Source: Gordonia sp. (in: high G+C Gram-positive bacteria) | Lineage (GTDB): Bacteria > Actinomycetota > Actinomycetes > Mycobacteriales > Mycobacteriaceae | Reading direction: 5' to 3' | DNA: 51,749 nt | NCBI RefSeq assembly: GCF_012515855.1 | Contig: NZ_JAAYXO010000078.1 | Span: forward strand, 1 to 51,749 | Shown: piece by piece, positions 27,615 to 36,026 of the stretch | Position numbering within the stretch: position 1 is the first letter of the stretch | Layout of the letters: each line of letters opens with the position of its first letter | Position numbers and translations under genes: made by a program | Notes under the pieces: generated by a model | What the model saw: the letters and a program-made list of their open reading frames with translations, nothing else | Database searches by the model: none | Told to the model about the DNA's origin: nothing

Positions 27615-28234
27615 TCGACGCTCGGACGGCTCGAGGACGGGGCGCGCAGCGGGGTAATGAGCCCGGGGCGCCCGCGGTGGACCGGCGCCGCCACGAGTGC
27701 GGCGATGACGGCCTTGATGGTGTCACCGATGAGGAACGGCGCGTTGCCGGTGATCAGCGTCCACAGGCCGATGTCGGTGCGGAGCATCTGGTACGAGATG
27801 CCGCAGATGTAGATGATGAGCGCGCCGCCGACGAAGTTGATCACGATGCCGACGATGATGTTGTAGCGCGGCATCATCCATGCGGTCAGCAGCCCGATGA
27901 CGATGACACCCGGAAGGAAGCCCAGAAAGTAGCCGCCGGTCGGCGAACTCAGTGCCGTCCATCCGGTGCGACCGCCCGCGAGGAGCGGCAGGCCCATCGC
28001 CAGCGCCATGAAGATCACCACCGCCAGCGAGCCCTTCTTCGGCCCGAGCACCGCGCCGGCGAGCATCACACCGAGCGTCTGCAGGGTGATCGGCACGCCC
28101 GCGGCCAGGTTGATCTGCCCGGGGAGGCCGAGGACCGCGATGAGAGCGGCGAAGACGGCGGCCTGGGTGAGGTCGGCGATGGACAGCGACCACCAGCGCG
28201 GCGCGGCCGCGGAGTCCTGCGAGAAGTTCGTCAC
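27611..28234 (-). CDS. bioY: Biotin transporter BioY
   Basis: Substrate-binding S-component for biotin, 207 residues with about six membrane helices. Family motifs: AAVFAALIAVLGLPGQINL, VPITLQTLGVMLAGAVLGPKKG, SSPTGGYFLGFLPG and GNAPFLIGDTIKAVIAALVA. First gene of bioY-bioM-bioN, all overlapping by four bases. GTG start. No BirA-type operator could be confirmed upstream. Confidence 0.95.
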   Translation of the reverse strand: MTNFSQDSAAAPRWWSLSIADLTQAAVFAALIAVLGLPGQINLAAGVPITLQTLGVMLAGAVLGPKKGSLAVVIFMALAMGLPLLAGGRTGWTALSSPTGGYFLGFLPGVIVIGLLTAWMMPRYNIIVGIVINFVGGALIIYICGISYQMLRTDIGLWTLITGNAPFLIGDTIKAVIAALVAAPVHRGRPGLITPLRAPSSSRPSVE

Positions 28235-28338
28235 GGGAACAGGGTATTCAGTGAAGGGGACACACTCCTAGTCGCGGTCCGGGGCGCGCCGCCTTCCTCG
28301 GGCCGCTGGAGTCGATCGCGCGCGGGCGCCGAGCCCTC

Positions 28339-30492
28339 CTACAAGGCCGAGGCGACCTTCCACGCGGTGTGGATCGCGCCCTGGATGTAGTCGACGCTGC
28401 CTGCGTCGCCGACCACGTGCACTTCCGGGACCATCTCGCCGAAACGCTGCGCGAGCGGCGCCGCGGGGGAGACGCCCGCCGCCATGATGACCATCGACGC
28501 GGGTGCGCTGGACCGCTTGGTGTCGAGCACCTCGCCGCGTTTGCCGGTGACCGCCTCGTCGAACTCCACCGCGTGCTCGGTGATCCGGACCGCGCGGGCA
28601 TGCCGGTGAATGGTGACGCCGGCCTCCTTGGCATGTCGCACGGCGGTCCACCGGCGTGGGAGTGCCATCGGCAGCCCGAGCTGTTGCTCGTCGTGCAGCA
28701 GGGTGACGTTGCGGCCGCGTTCGGCCAGGAACTCGGCGAGTTCCAGGCCGACCAGCGACCCGCCGATGACGACGACGTCCTTGCCGACGGGCAGGATCCG
28801 GCGAGTCAGTGCGGCGACCCGCGCGGGCGTCTTGGTGAGGCCGGTCAGCTTGCCCAGTCGTCCGGCGAGGCGCAGGTACCAGGCCTGCCCGGAGGTGTCG
28901 CCGACCCCGGTCATCAGCGCCCGCATGGTGTCGCCGGTGTGCACATGGGGGAGGTCGCCGCCGGGGATCGCGGGTCGTTCGCGAACGGCGCCGGTGGCGA
29001 TGACGACGGCGTCCGGGGCCAGTTCGGCGATCAGCGCCGGGGTGGCCTCGGTGCTCAGCCGGATGTCGACGCCCAGTCGGGCGGTCTCGGTGCGCAGCCA
29101 CTCCAGCAGCGGATAGTTCGCCGGAGTGGTCAAGGCGGAGAACCACAGCGTGCCGCCGAGGCGGTCGGTCTTGTCGACCACCGTGACCCGGTGACCGCGC
29201 TGGGTCGCGATCCGAGCCACTTCGAGCCCCGACGGCCCGGCGCCCACCACGACGACCTTCTTCGAGACCGGCGCCTTGGCAAGGGTCAGCGGGGCCGCGC
29301 CCTCGTTGCCGAGCGCGGGATTCACCGCGCAGACCGGGACGTCGTCCCAGAAGTTCTCCTGGACGCAGACATAGCAGTTGATGCACGGCCGGACCCGCTC
29401 GGGCGTGCCCGCGCGCAGCTTGTTCACCAGGTCGGGGTCGGCCAGGAGTTGGCGCCCCATGGCGACGAAATCGGCTTTGCCCGCGGCGATCGCCGCGGCG
29501 CCGATCTCGGGCAGCACCCGTCCGACGGTGACCACCGGAATCCGGACCGCCTCCTTGACGGCGCCTGCCAGATCGACGAACGCTCCGAGTCGGTCGGGCA
29601 GCGGGCCGTCGGTGAAGTTGCGGAACGGGTTACGGCCCCAGCCGGTCACGTCGATCGCGTCGGCGCCCGCCGCCTGGAACAGTTGGGCGGCCTGGACGGC
29701 TTCGTTCGTGGAGAGACCGCCCTCCTCGCCGAACTCTCGGCCGGACACGCGGACCAGGACGGCGAGGTCGTCGCCCACCGCTTCCTTCACCGCGGCGATC
29801 ACCTCGCAGGCGAACCGCGCGCGGTTCTCCAGCGATCCGCCGTACCGGTCGGTGCGGCGGTTGTCGGCGCGGGTCAGGAACCCGCTGAGCAGGTAGCCGT
29901 GTGCGCAGTGGATCTCGACGGCGTCGGCTCCGGCCTCGCGCACGCGACGGGCCGCTGACACGTACTGCCCGGTGATCTCGGCGATGTCGTCGTGCGTGAC
30001 CTCGTGATAGGTCGGCTTCTTGCCGCCGGTCACCGCGCCCATCTTGCCGAGCTCGGTCGGGGTGTTGTCGGCCAGTGCGCTCATGTCGTACGCGCCCTCG
30101 GGCACGGAGGCGACCTGAAGCGGACGGTCGGAGACGGTGTCGATGCGGGCGACCTTGCCGTGGTGCACCATCTGCACGCACAGCTTGGAACCGCCGGCGT
30201 GGACGCCGTCCGCCAGCGCCTTGAGGCCGGGGATGAAGTGGTCGGACGAGAGCCCCGGCTCCTTGGTGCTGGTGCTGCCCGCCGGGTAGCCCACCGAGCA
30301 GCACCCGGTGATGATCATGCCCGTGCCGCCCCTGGCCCGGGAGACGAAGTGCTCGACGTCCTCCTCTTCGATCACGCCGTCGATGGACAGGTTCATGTCC
30401 ATCGCCGACATGACGACGCGGTTGTCCAACTGCACGGGGCCGATGCGGCCGGGGGAGAGGAGTGGGGTCAGGTCGGGGGCATGGTGTGGCAT
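28339..30492 (-). CDS. Old Yellow Enzyme-type NADH:flavin oxidoreductase (2,4-dienoyl-CoA reductase-like)
   Basis: 717 residues with the two-part layout of 2,4-dienoyl-CoA reductase: FMN TIM barrel (about 1-350; HHGKVAR, HCAHGYLLSGFLTRADNRRTDRYGG split motif with the catalytic Tyr), a [4Fe-4S] cysteine set CINCYVCVQ...PVCAVNP, and FAD/NAD(P) Rossmann domains (VVVVGAGPSGLEVARIA; VVVIGGSLVGLELAEFLA). ATG 30492 is chosen; GTG 30501 is also possible. Neighbours (TetR, dioxygenase) are divergent. The substrate could be an enoyl-CoA or another electrophilic alkene. Confidence 0.9.
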   Translation of the reverse strand: MPHHAPDLTPLLSPGRIGPVQLDNRVVMSAMDMNLSIDGVIEEEDVEHFVSRARGGTGMIITGCCSVGYPAGSTSTKEPGLSSDHFIPGLKALADGVHAGGSKLCVQMVHHGKVARIDTVSDRPLQVASVPEGAYDMSALADNTPTELGKMGAVTGGKKPTYHEVTHDDIAEITGQYVSAARRVREAGADAVEIHCAHGYLLSGFLTRADNRRTDRYGGSLENRARFACEVIAAVKEAVGDDLAVLVRVSGREFGEEGGLSTNEAVQAAQLFQAAGADAIDVTGWGRNPFRNFTDGPLPDRLGAFVDLAGAVKEAVRIPVVTVGRVLPEIGAAAIAAGKADFVAMGRQLLADPDLVNKLRAGTPERVRPCINCYVCVQENFWDDVPVCAVNPALGNEGAAPLTLAKAPVSKKVVVVGAGPSGLEVARIATQRGHRVTVVDKTDRLGGTLWFSALTTPANYPLLEWLRTETARLGVDIRLSTEATPALIAELAPDAVVIATGAVRERPAIPGGDLPHVHTGDTMRALMTGVGDTSGQAWYLRLAGRLGKLTGLTKTPARVAALTRRILPVGKDVVVIGGSLVGLELAEFLAERGRNVTLLHDEQQLGLPMALPRRWTAVRHAKEAGVTIHRHARAVRITEHAVEFDEAVTGKRGEVLDTKRSSAPASMVIMAAGVSPAAPLAQRFGEMVPEVHVVGDAGSVDYIQGAIHTAWKVASAL

Positions 30493-30560
30493 GTCCGCCA
30501 CCCTACGAGTGCAGGGGACGGGCTGTCTTCACTCCGGGCCGTTCAGTGGGCGGCCCATCG

Positions 30561-31148
30561 TCAGCCTCCCGTGAGCATTCGTCGGGACTGCGCGTCGACC
30601 GACTCGCGAATCTGCTCGTACGGGGCGTCGCCGACCCCGGTCGCCGATCGCAGGAAGGGCTCGAAGAGCTGCCAGCCCAACTGGAGGGCGACCACGTTCG
30701 CCGTCGCCATCGCCGTTTCCTCCTCGGTCTCGTGATGCCTGCGGGCCACCGCTCCGATGCGGCCGATGACCGGGAAGTCGTTCTGCATGTCACCGACGGG
30801 GTAGCCGTCCAGGATGCACCGGGCCAGCACCATCCAGTGGCGGCGCAGCTGGCGGTCGTCGAGCGAATCGAACTCCCCGTCGGGTGCCGGTCCCGACGCC
30901 TCCGCAGACAGTCGGTTCAGCACTGCGGTGACGAGTTCGTCCTTGGCTCCGAGGTGACGGAACACCAGCCCGTGATTGACGCCCGCGCGGTCGGCGATCA
31001 TGCGGATCGACGTCGCCGCCGGGCCCTTCTCGGCGAAGAGATCGATCGCGTGGATCAGGACCGCTTCCACCACGGCGTCACGACCGAGGGGGCCGGGCGA
31101 GGGGTCCTCCTCGGCTTCGTCGATACCCCTTGCGTCTTCTGTAGTCAT
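30561..31148 (-). CDS. TetR-family regulator, Rv3405c-like
   Basis: 195 residues with an N-terminal HTH (VVEAVLIHAIDLFAEKGPAATSIRM then ADRAGVNHGLVFRHL). It is divergent from the alkylsulfatase-like dioxygenase, the same arrangement as M. tuberculosis Rv3405c-Rv3406. Operator O1 covers its own ATG, which points to autorepression as well as repression of the neighbour. Confidence 0.92.
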   Translation of the reverse strand: MTTEDARGIDEAEEDPSPGPLGRDAVVEAVLIHAIDLFAEKGPAATSIRMIADRAGVNHGLVFRHLGAKDELVTAVLNRLSAEASGPAPDGEFDSLDDRQLRRHWMVLARCILDGYPVGDMQNDFPVIGRIGAVARRHHETEEETAMATANVVALQLGWQLFEPFLRSATGVGDAPYEQIRESVDAQSRRMLTGG

Positions 31149-31156
31149 GTGACTAC
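31141..31156. promoter_or_regulatory. TetR operator O1 over the regulator's start codon
   Basis: GTAGTCATGTGACTAC: arms GTAGTCA and TGACTAC around TG. The central CAT is the regulator's start codon on the minus strand, so binding would also interfere with its own transcription. Confidence 0.8.
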
Positions 31157-31170
31157 GGTAATCCCCGTCA

Positions 31171-31190
31171 CTGTAGTCAACTGACTACAG
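31171..31190. promoter_or_regulatory. TetR operator O2 before the dioxygenase gene
   Basis: CTGTAGTCAACTGACTACAG, a 20-base inverted repeat using the same GTAGTCA/TGACTAC arms as O1. The centres of O1 and O2 are 32 bases apart, about three helical turns, allowing two dimers on one DNA face. Confidence 0.85.
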
Positions 31191-31222
31191 GGCGGACAAT
31201 CGGACGAGAGAAGAGGTTTCAG

Positions 31223-32176
31223 ATGACGGTGATGGTCGACAAGGATCCGGCCGACGGGCTCGGCACCAAGCCGGTCAACCTGCCCGGATACCCGGTCATG
31301 TCGGGTCCGTTCACGCACTTGGCGCGCGAACGGGACCGCCTCGGTGAACTGCGGTGGGAGCACTTCGACGCGCGGCAGGTCGGAGCCACCCTGGGTGCCG
31401 AGATCTCCGGCGTCGATCTGACCTCGGAACTCACTGCGCCGGTCGTGGCGGACATCCGCCGGGCCTTGAGCGAGTACAAGGTGCTCTTCTTTCGGGATCA
31501 GCCGGTCAGCGCCGCCCAGCACGTCGCGTTCGCCGCCCGGTTCGGCGAGTTGGAGGTGCACCCCTTCATCCCGTCGAACATCGGGCAGCCCGAACTCGTC
31601 AGGTTCGAGAAGAGCGCGCAGGTCAGCGGATTCGAGAACGCCTGGCATCACGACGTCACCTGGCGTGAGCACCCGTCGATGGGTGCGGTGCTCCACGCGA
31701 TCTCGGCCCCCGCGATCGGCGGCGACACGCTGTTCGCCGACATGTACGCTGCGTACGAATCACTTGACGAGCAGACGCGTGAGCGCATCGAGCACCTCGA
31801 TGCGGTCCATGATTTCACTCGGGCCTTCGGCCGCATGCTCGACGACGAACAGCGCGCCGCGATGCAGCGCAAGCATCCCGAGATGAGGCATCCGATGGTG
31901 TGCACGCACCCGGCGACTGGCCGTCGGCACCTGTACGTCAACCGGGTCTTCGTGGACCGGATCGACGGCGTCGACCTCGATGAGGGCCGCGAACTGATCG
32001 ACCGGCTGTGCCGCACCGCAGACGCTCCCGAGCATCAGGTTCGACTGCACTGGGAGCCCGACACCATCGCGTTCTGGGACAACCGCGCCGTGCAGCACTA
32101 CGCGGCGAGCGACTATTGGCCCCACGTCCGGATCATGGAGCGCGCCTCCATCATCGGCCCGCGACCGGTGCGTTGA
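31223..32176 (+). CDS. Fe(II)/2-oxoglutarate-dependent alkylsulfatase (TauD family), Rv3406-like
   Basis: TauD/AtsK-type dioxygenase, 317 residues. Iron ligands in WHHDVTW (H-x-D) and the distal His in NRAVQHYA; the 2-oxoglutarate-binding Arg in RIMERASI. Rv3406 cleaves medium-chain alkyl sulfate esters to aldehyde and sulfate, giving access to sulfate as a sulfur source. About 20 residues longer at the N-terminus than Rv3406. Controlled by the divergent TetR through O1/O2. AGAGAAGAGG precedes the ATG. Confidence 0.92.
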   Translation: MTVMVDKDPADGLGTKPVNLPGYPVMSGPFTHLARERDRLGELRWEHFDARQVGATLGAEISGVDLTSELTAPVVADIRRALSEYKVLFFRDQPVSAAQHVAFAARFGELEVHPFIPSNIGQPELVRFEKSAQVSGFENAWHHDVTWREHPSMGAVLHAISAPAIGGDTLFADMYAAYESLDEQTRERIEHLDAVHDFTRAFGRMLDDEQRAAMQRKHPEMRHPMVCTHPATGRRHLYVNRVFVDRIDGVDLDEGRELIDRLCRTADAPEHQVRLHWEPDTIAFWDNRAVQHYAASDYWPHVRIMERASIIGPRPVR

Positions 32177-32862
32177 ATGGCACTCGACGGCGGCCGGACT
32201 GAACGGCAGACACCGGCCGATGCTCCGGCATCGGCATTCCTCGCCGTGCGCGAGGTGGCGGCGAAAGGCGGTTGGCGGCATGTCGTCGACGCGGGAGCGC
32301 CGATCGCGGCGTTCCTCATCGGTTACCAGGCGGCCGGACCGTCCGCGGGGGTGGGGGCCGCGGTGGCCGTCGCGATCGCGCTGACGGTCCTGCGGCTGCG
32401 ACGCGGTGACTCCCCGAAGGTCGTCGTTCTCTCGATCCTCGGCATCGTCGGCTACTCGGCGCTGGTCTTGGGCACCGGGGAGGGACGCAACTTCTTCGTC
32501 ACCGAGGTGGTCGGGTGCGCGATCCTCACGGTCGTCTTCGGCATCGGGACAGTCCTCCGTCGACCGCTCAGTCTGCGGATCTGCCAGCGGCTGCGCATCG
32601 AACCCCGAGGGGAGACTCCGGAACGGATTCGTCTGCACCGGTGGATCACGGTGCCTGGGCGCTCCAGTGGCTGCTCCACGTCGCGGTTCTGGGCCCGCTG
32701 TACATGGCAGATCAGGTGGCCGCGCTCGGCGTCGCGACCCTCCTCCTCGGAAAGCCGTCGGTCGTGGTCGCGCTCGCCGTCACGTGGTGGCTGGTGCGGC
32801 GCGATCTCGGGGCGGGCACGGGGTCCGGGGCCGCGCGGGACGGATATACTCACTCTCCGTGA
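32177..32862 (+). pseudogene. DUF3159 membrane protein, frameshifted
   Basis: An actinobacterial DUF3159 membrane protein whose reading frame breaks near 32650. The first frame gives [32 protein letters not shown] helices and RLHRWITV, then turns to Arg/Ser-rich nonsense. The +1 frame continues with the missing hydrophobic end ([40 protein letters not shown]). One missing G near 32653 would restore it, and the restored frame stops at 32860-32862, overlapping the guaA GTG as GTGA, the normal coupling seen elsewhere here. Either a real mutation or a sequencing error. ATG directly follows the dioxygenase stop. Confidence 0.8.
32845..32850 (+). promoter_or_regulatory. Candidate -10 of guaA
   Basis: TATACT ends eight bases before the guaA GTG, inside the end of the DUF3159 gene; consistent with a near-leaderless guaA transcript. 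Confidence 0.4.
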
Positions 32863-34442
32863 CGGAAACATCCCCTGAGCACCCGCGTCCCGTACTCGTC
32901 GTCGACTTCGGAGCCCAGTACGCGCAGCTGATCGCTCGCCGTGTGCGCGAGGCCCGCATCTACTCCGAGGTAGTGGCCCACGACGCGACCCTCGAAGAGA
33001 TCACGGCCAAGAATCCGGCCGCGCTGATCCTCTCCGGCGGACCCGCTTCGGTCTACGCCGACGGCGCGCCGAGCATCGACGAGAAGCTGTTCGAGCTGGG
33101 GATTCCGGTCTTCGGCATCTGCTATGGCTTCCAGAAGATGACCACGGCGCTCGGCGGTGTCGTCGAGAACACCGGCGGCCGCGAGTTCGGTCGCACCACC
33201 TTGACCGTCGGCGACGGGGGTCGACTGCATCGGGACCTCCCCGGCACGCAACCGGTGTGGATGAGCCACAACGATGCCGTGTCGCAGGCCCCCGAGGGCT
33301 TCACCGTCACCGCGTCGACGCCGGGCGCCCCGGTCGCGGCGTTCGAGTGCGTCGAGCGTCGGATGGCAGGCGTCCAGTACCACCCGGAGGTGCTGCACAG
33401 CCCCCACGGTCAGGAGGTGCTGACGCGCTTCCTGTACGACATCGCCGGACTGAAGCCGACGTGGACGGCGGCCAACATCGCCGAATCGCTGATCGCCGAC
33501 GTCCGCGCCCAGGTGGGCGACGAGGGCCTGGCGATCTGCGGTCTCTCGGGCGGCGTCGACTCCGCGGTGGCGGCGGCACTGGTCCAGCGGGCCATCGGTG
33601 ATCGCCTCACCTGTGTGTTCGTCGACCACGGTCTGCTGCGCGCGGGTGAGCGCGAGCAGGTGCAGACCGACTTCGTCGCCGCGACCGGCGCCCGCCTGGT
33701 GACCGTCGATGCGCAGGACATCTTCCTCGGTCACCTGGCGGGGGTGTCCGACCCGGAGACCAAGCGCAAGATCATCGGCCGCGAGTTCATCCGGTCGTTC
33801 GAAGGCGCTGTCAGCGAGGTGCTCGGCGATCAGGCCGCAGCAGGCAAGAAGGTCGACTTCCTGGTGCAGGGAACGCTGTACCCGGACGTGGTCGAGTCCG
33901 GCGGCGGCAGCGGTACGGCCAACATCAAGAGCCATCACAATGTCGGCGGACTGCCGGAGGACTTGGAGTTCTCGCTGGTGGAGCCGCTGCGTCTGCTGTT
34001 CAAGGACGAGGTCCGCGCGGTCGGTCGCGAACTCGGCCTGCCCGAGGAGATCGTCGCACGGCAGCCGTTCCCGGGCCCCGGGCTCGGCATTCGCATCGTC
34101 GGTGAGGTCACCAAGGATCGTCTGGAGCTGCTGCGTCAGGCCGACCTGATCGCCCGCGAGGAGTTGACCTCGGCGGGCCTCGACGGTCAGATCTGGCAGT
34201 GCCCGGTGGTGCTGCTCGCCGACGTCCGCAGCGTCGGGGTCCAGGGCGACGGGCGCACCTACGGGCACCCGATCGTCCTGCGCCCGGTCTCCAGCGAGGA
34301 CGCGATGACCGCGGACTGGACGCGCCTGCCCTACGAGGTGCTCGAAGTCATCTCCACACGCATCACCAACGAGGTCCCCGACGTCAACCGCGTCGTGCTC
34401 GACGTGACCAGCAAGCCGCCGGGCACCATCGAGTGGGAGTGA
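32859..34442 (+). CDS. guaA: GMP synthase (glutamine-hydrolysing)
   Basis: Converts XMP to GMP; partner of GuaB upstream. 527 residues. Glutaminase domain with [22 protein letters not shown] region, nucleophile Cys in [10 protein letters not shown] and the HPE of [13 protein letters not shown]-pyrophosphatase P-loop [15 protein letters not shown]-terminal dimerisation part ending [12 protein letters not shown] start 32859; upstream open frame is shadow of DUF3159. Confidence 0.97.
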   Translation: MTETSPEHPRPVLVVDFGAQYAQLIARRVREARIYSEVVAHDATLEEITAKNPAALILSGGPASVYADGAPSIDEKLFELGIPVFGICYGFQKMTTALGGVVENTGGREFGRTTLTVGDGGRLHRDLPGTQPVWMSHNDAVSQAPEGFTVTASTPGAPVAAFECVERRMAGVQYHPEVLHSPHGQEVLTRFLYDIAGLKPTWTAANIAESLIADVRAQVGDEGLAICGLSGGVDSAVAAALVQRAIGDRLTCVFVDHGLLRAGEREQVQTDFVAATGARLVTVDAQDIFLGHLAGVSDPETKRKIIGREFIRSFEGAVSEVLGDQAAAGKKVDFLVQGTLYPDVVESGGGSGTANIKSHHNVGGLPEDLEFSLVEPLRLLFKDEVRAVGRELGLPEEIVARQPFPGPGLGIRIVGEVTKDRLELLRQADLIAREELTSAGLDGQIWQCPVVLLADVRSVGVQGDGRTYGHPIVLRPVSSEDAMTADWTRLPYEVLEVISTRITNEVPDVNRVVLDVTSKPPGTIEWE

Positions 34443-34449
34443 CGCCCGT

Positions 34450-34674
34450 CTACTTCCGACGGAAGCCGCTCGCGATCAGGCCGACGCCGACGACGATGCC
34501 GACCGCGAGAAGCGCCCACGGCAGCCCCTCTGCTTGAACGAAGAAGGGGCCGCCGGCCAGGCACCACGCCGCCACCAGGAGCGTCACGAGCGCTGAGAGC
34601 GCCATCATGAAAGAGCGGTGCCCGGCTGGTTCGTCGACAGTCGGCTGGGTCGGGGTGGTGAACTCGTCGGTCAT
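34450..34674 (-). CDS. Small two-helix membrane protein
   Basis: 74 residues with two predicted TM helices (FMMALSALVTLLVAAWCLAGG; LPWALLAVGIVVGVGLIASG) and an acidic N-terminus. Its ATG overlaps the stop of the PspC-domain gene (ATGA), so it is the second gene of that operon. Function unknown; stress-membrane role inferred from context. Confidence 0.75.
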   Translation of the reverse strand: MTDEFTTPTQPTVDEPAGHRSFMMALSALVTLLVAAWCLAGGPFFVQAEGLPWALLAVGIVVGVGLIASGFRRK

Positions 34675-35936
34675 TTCTTCATCTCCACGTTTCCGATGGA
34701 CAGCTCGGCCTTCACGGTGAGCGTCGGGGTCTTGGCGTCGGGGTTGACCGTGCTTTCGGGGCACACCTGGTCTCCGATGGCGATTCGGCATTCGGTCTTG
34801 ACGCGGATGTCGTCGGGAAGCAGCACGGTGACGTCGCCGATGCCTTGGCGCACCACGACGGTCCGGTCGCGGTCGAGGCCCGCGAGGTTCCGGAGATCGA
34901 GAGTGCTGGTGCCGACCGAGAGCTGATACTCGGAACCGAGTTGCTCGGAGGTCCGCGGCGTCCACGTGCGGTCCCCGACGCCGCCCGCGGGGAGGTCGGC
35001 ACGACCGCCGGCGAACAGGGTCGCGATCACGGCGACCACGCCCACCATCATCGCCAGCGGCACCAGGCCCGCGGCGCGGGTGCCCGCCCGACGTCGTTGC
35101 ACCGAGTCGATCAGCATGCCGACCCCGAGCACGGCCAGCGCGAGTGCGGCGATGCGTCCGACGGTGAACCATTCGACCCCACCGACGACGTTCGCCGCGG
35201 TCGAGACCGTCGCCACGATCACGGCGAGGCCGGCGAAGATCGACGTCAGCCGAGACCGGGGCGGTTTGGGCGCCGGCGGCGTCGGGGGCGGCGTCGGCTC
35301 CGGGAGGTCCCAGGCGAACCGCGCCGTTCCCAACGGGTCCCACGCGGGAGGGGCGTCGCCGGTTGGCGGCACCGGCTTGCTCAGGTCGGCGGCCTTGCTC
35401 AGACCGACGCTCGGCACGGCGACCGGCGGATACTCCGAGTTCACCGGCGGATGAATGGTTTCGATTGCTCCGCGTGCGCCGAGTTGGTCGGCGCTGGTGC
35501 CCGCGGGCGCTTGCGGTGTGCGCATGTAGAGGAGCCACCAGCCGCCGAGCATCAGGGCCACGCCGAGCAGTCCGCTGCTTCCCCAGAACGGCGACGACGA
35601 TCCCATGTTTCCGAGCGCCACCACGCAGACCACCGCGGCGGCGATCCAGTACCAGGGGATCTCGTGCATGCCGCGGAGACCGTGACTGTCAGGCGTCAGC
35701 GCGCGAGGTGCGACGGCGTGCTGGCCGGGCATTGCGATGAGGCACGCGAGGTAGAGGAAGATGCCGCTGCCGCCGAACATCGCCGCGACCACGAACGCTA
35801 CCTTCACCAGTGTCGGATCGACGTTGTAGCGCCTGCCGATGCCGGTGCACACGCCTGCGATGCTCTTGCCGGAGCGTTGGCGGACCGGCCTGGTGTTCCA
35901 CATGTCGAACAGCGTCTTGGTGTCCATGGAGACCAT
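34671..35936 (-). CDS. PspC-domain membrane protein with LiaF-like C-terminus
   Basis: 421 residues. N-terminal PspC domain (RQRSGKSIAGVCTGIGRRY; FVVAAMFGGSGIFLYLACL), further TM helices, a Pro-rich linker (residues ~190-235) and a C-terminal beta-rich domain (TVVVRQGIGDVTVLLPDDIRV) resembling the LiaF/DUF4097 toast-rack sensor of envelope stress. ATG 35936 with GAGGGA upstream is chosen; the ATG at 35927 is an alternative. Divergent from the PspC-kinase, suggesting a membrane/regulator cassette as seen next to guaA in corynebacteria. Confidence 0.82.
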   Translation of the reverse strand: MVSMDTKTLFDMWNTRPVRQRSGKSIAGVCTGIGRRYNVDPTLVKVAFVVAAMFGGSGIFLYLACLIAMPGQHAVAPRALTPDSHGLRGMHEIPWYWIAAAVVCVVALGNMGSSSPFWGSSGLLGVALMLGGWWLLYMRTPQAPAGTSADQLGARGAIETIHPPVNSEYPPVAVPSVGLSKAADLSKPVPPTGDAPPAWDPLGTARFAWDLPEPTPPPTPPAPKPPRSRLTSIFAGLAVIVATVSTAANVVGGVEWFTVGRIAALALAVLGVGMLIDSVQRRRAGTRAAGLVPLAMMVGVVAVIATLFAGGRADLPAGGVGDRTWTPRTSEQLGSEYQLSVGTSTLDLRNLAGLDRDRTVVVRQGIGDVTVLLPDDIRVKTECRIAIGDQVCPESTVNPDAKTPTLTVKAELSIGNVEMKK

Positions 35937-36013
35937 CTTGTCCCTCGGCCGTCGCAGGCAAATCGGGTACAACCCTGAGATGCTCCCTGATGTGCGGGCT
36001 CGGGCGTTCGTGC

Positions 36014-36019
36014 CAATAT
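36014..36019 (+). promoter_or_regulatory. Candidate -10 of the PspC-kinase gene
   Basis: CAATAT ends seven bases before the ATG at 36027, again compatible with a leaderless mRNA. Confidence 0.35.
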
Positions 36020-36026
36020 CGAGGTG

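Noticed and set aside
26326-27726. 466-codon open frame on the minus strand ending in BioN
   Set aside because: Only the last 198 residues are BioN; the upstream part is the out-of-frame shadow of bioM.
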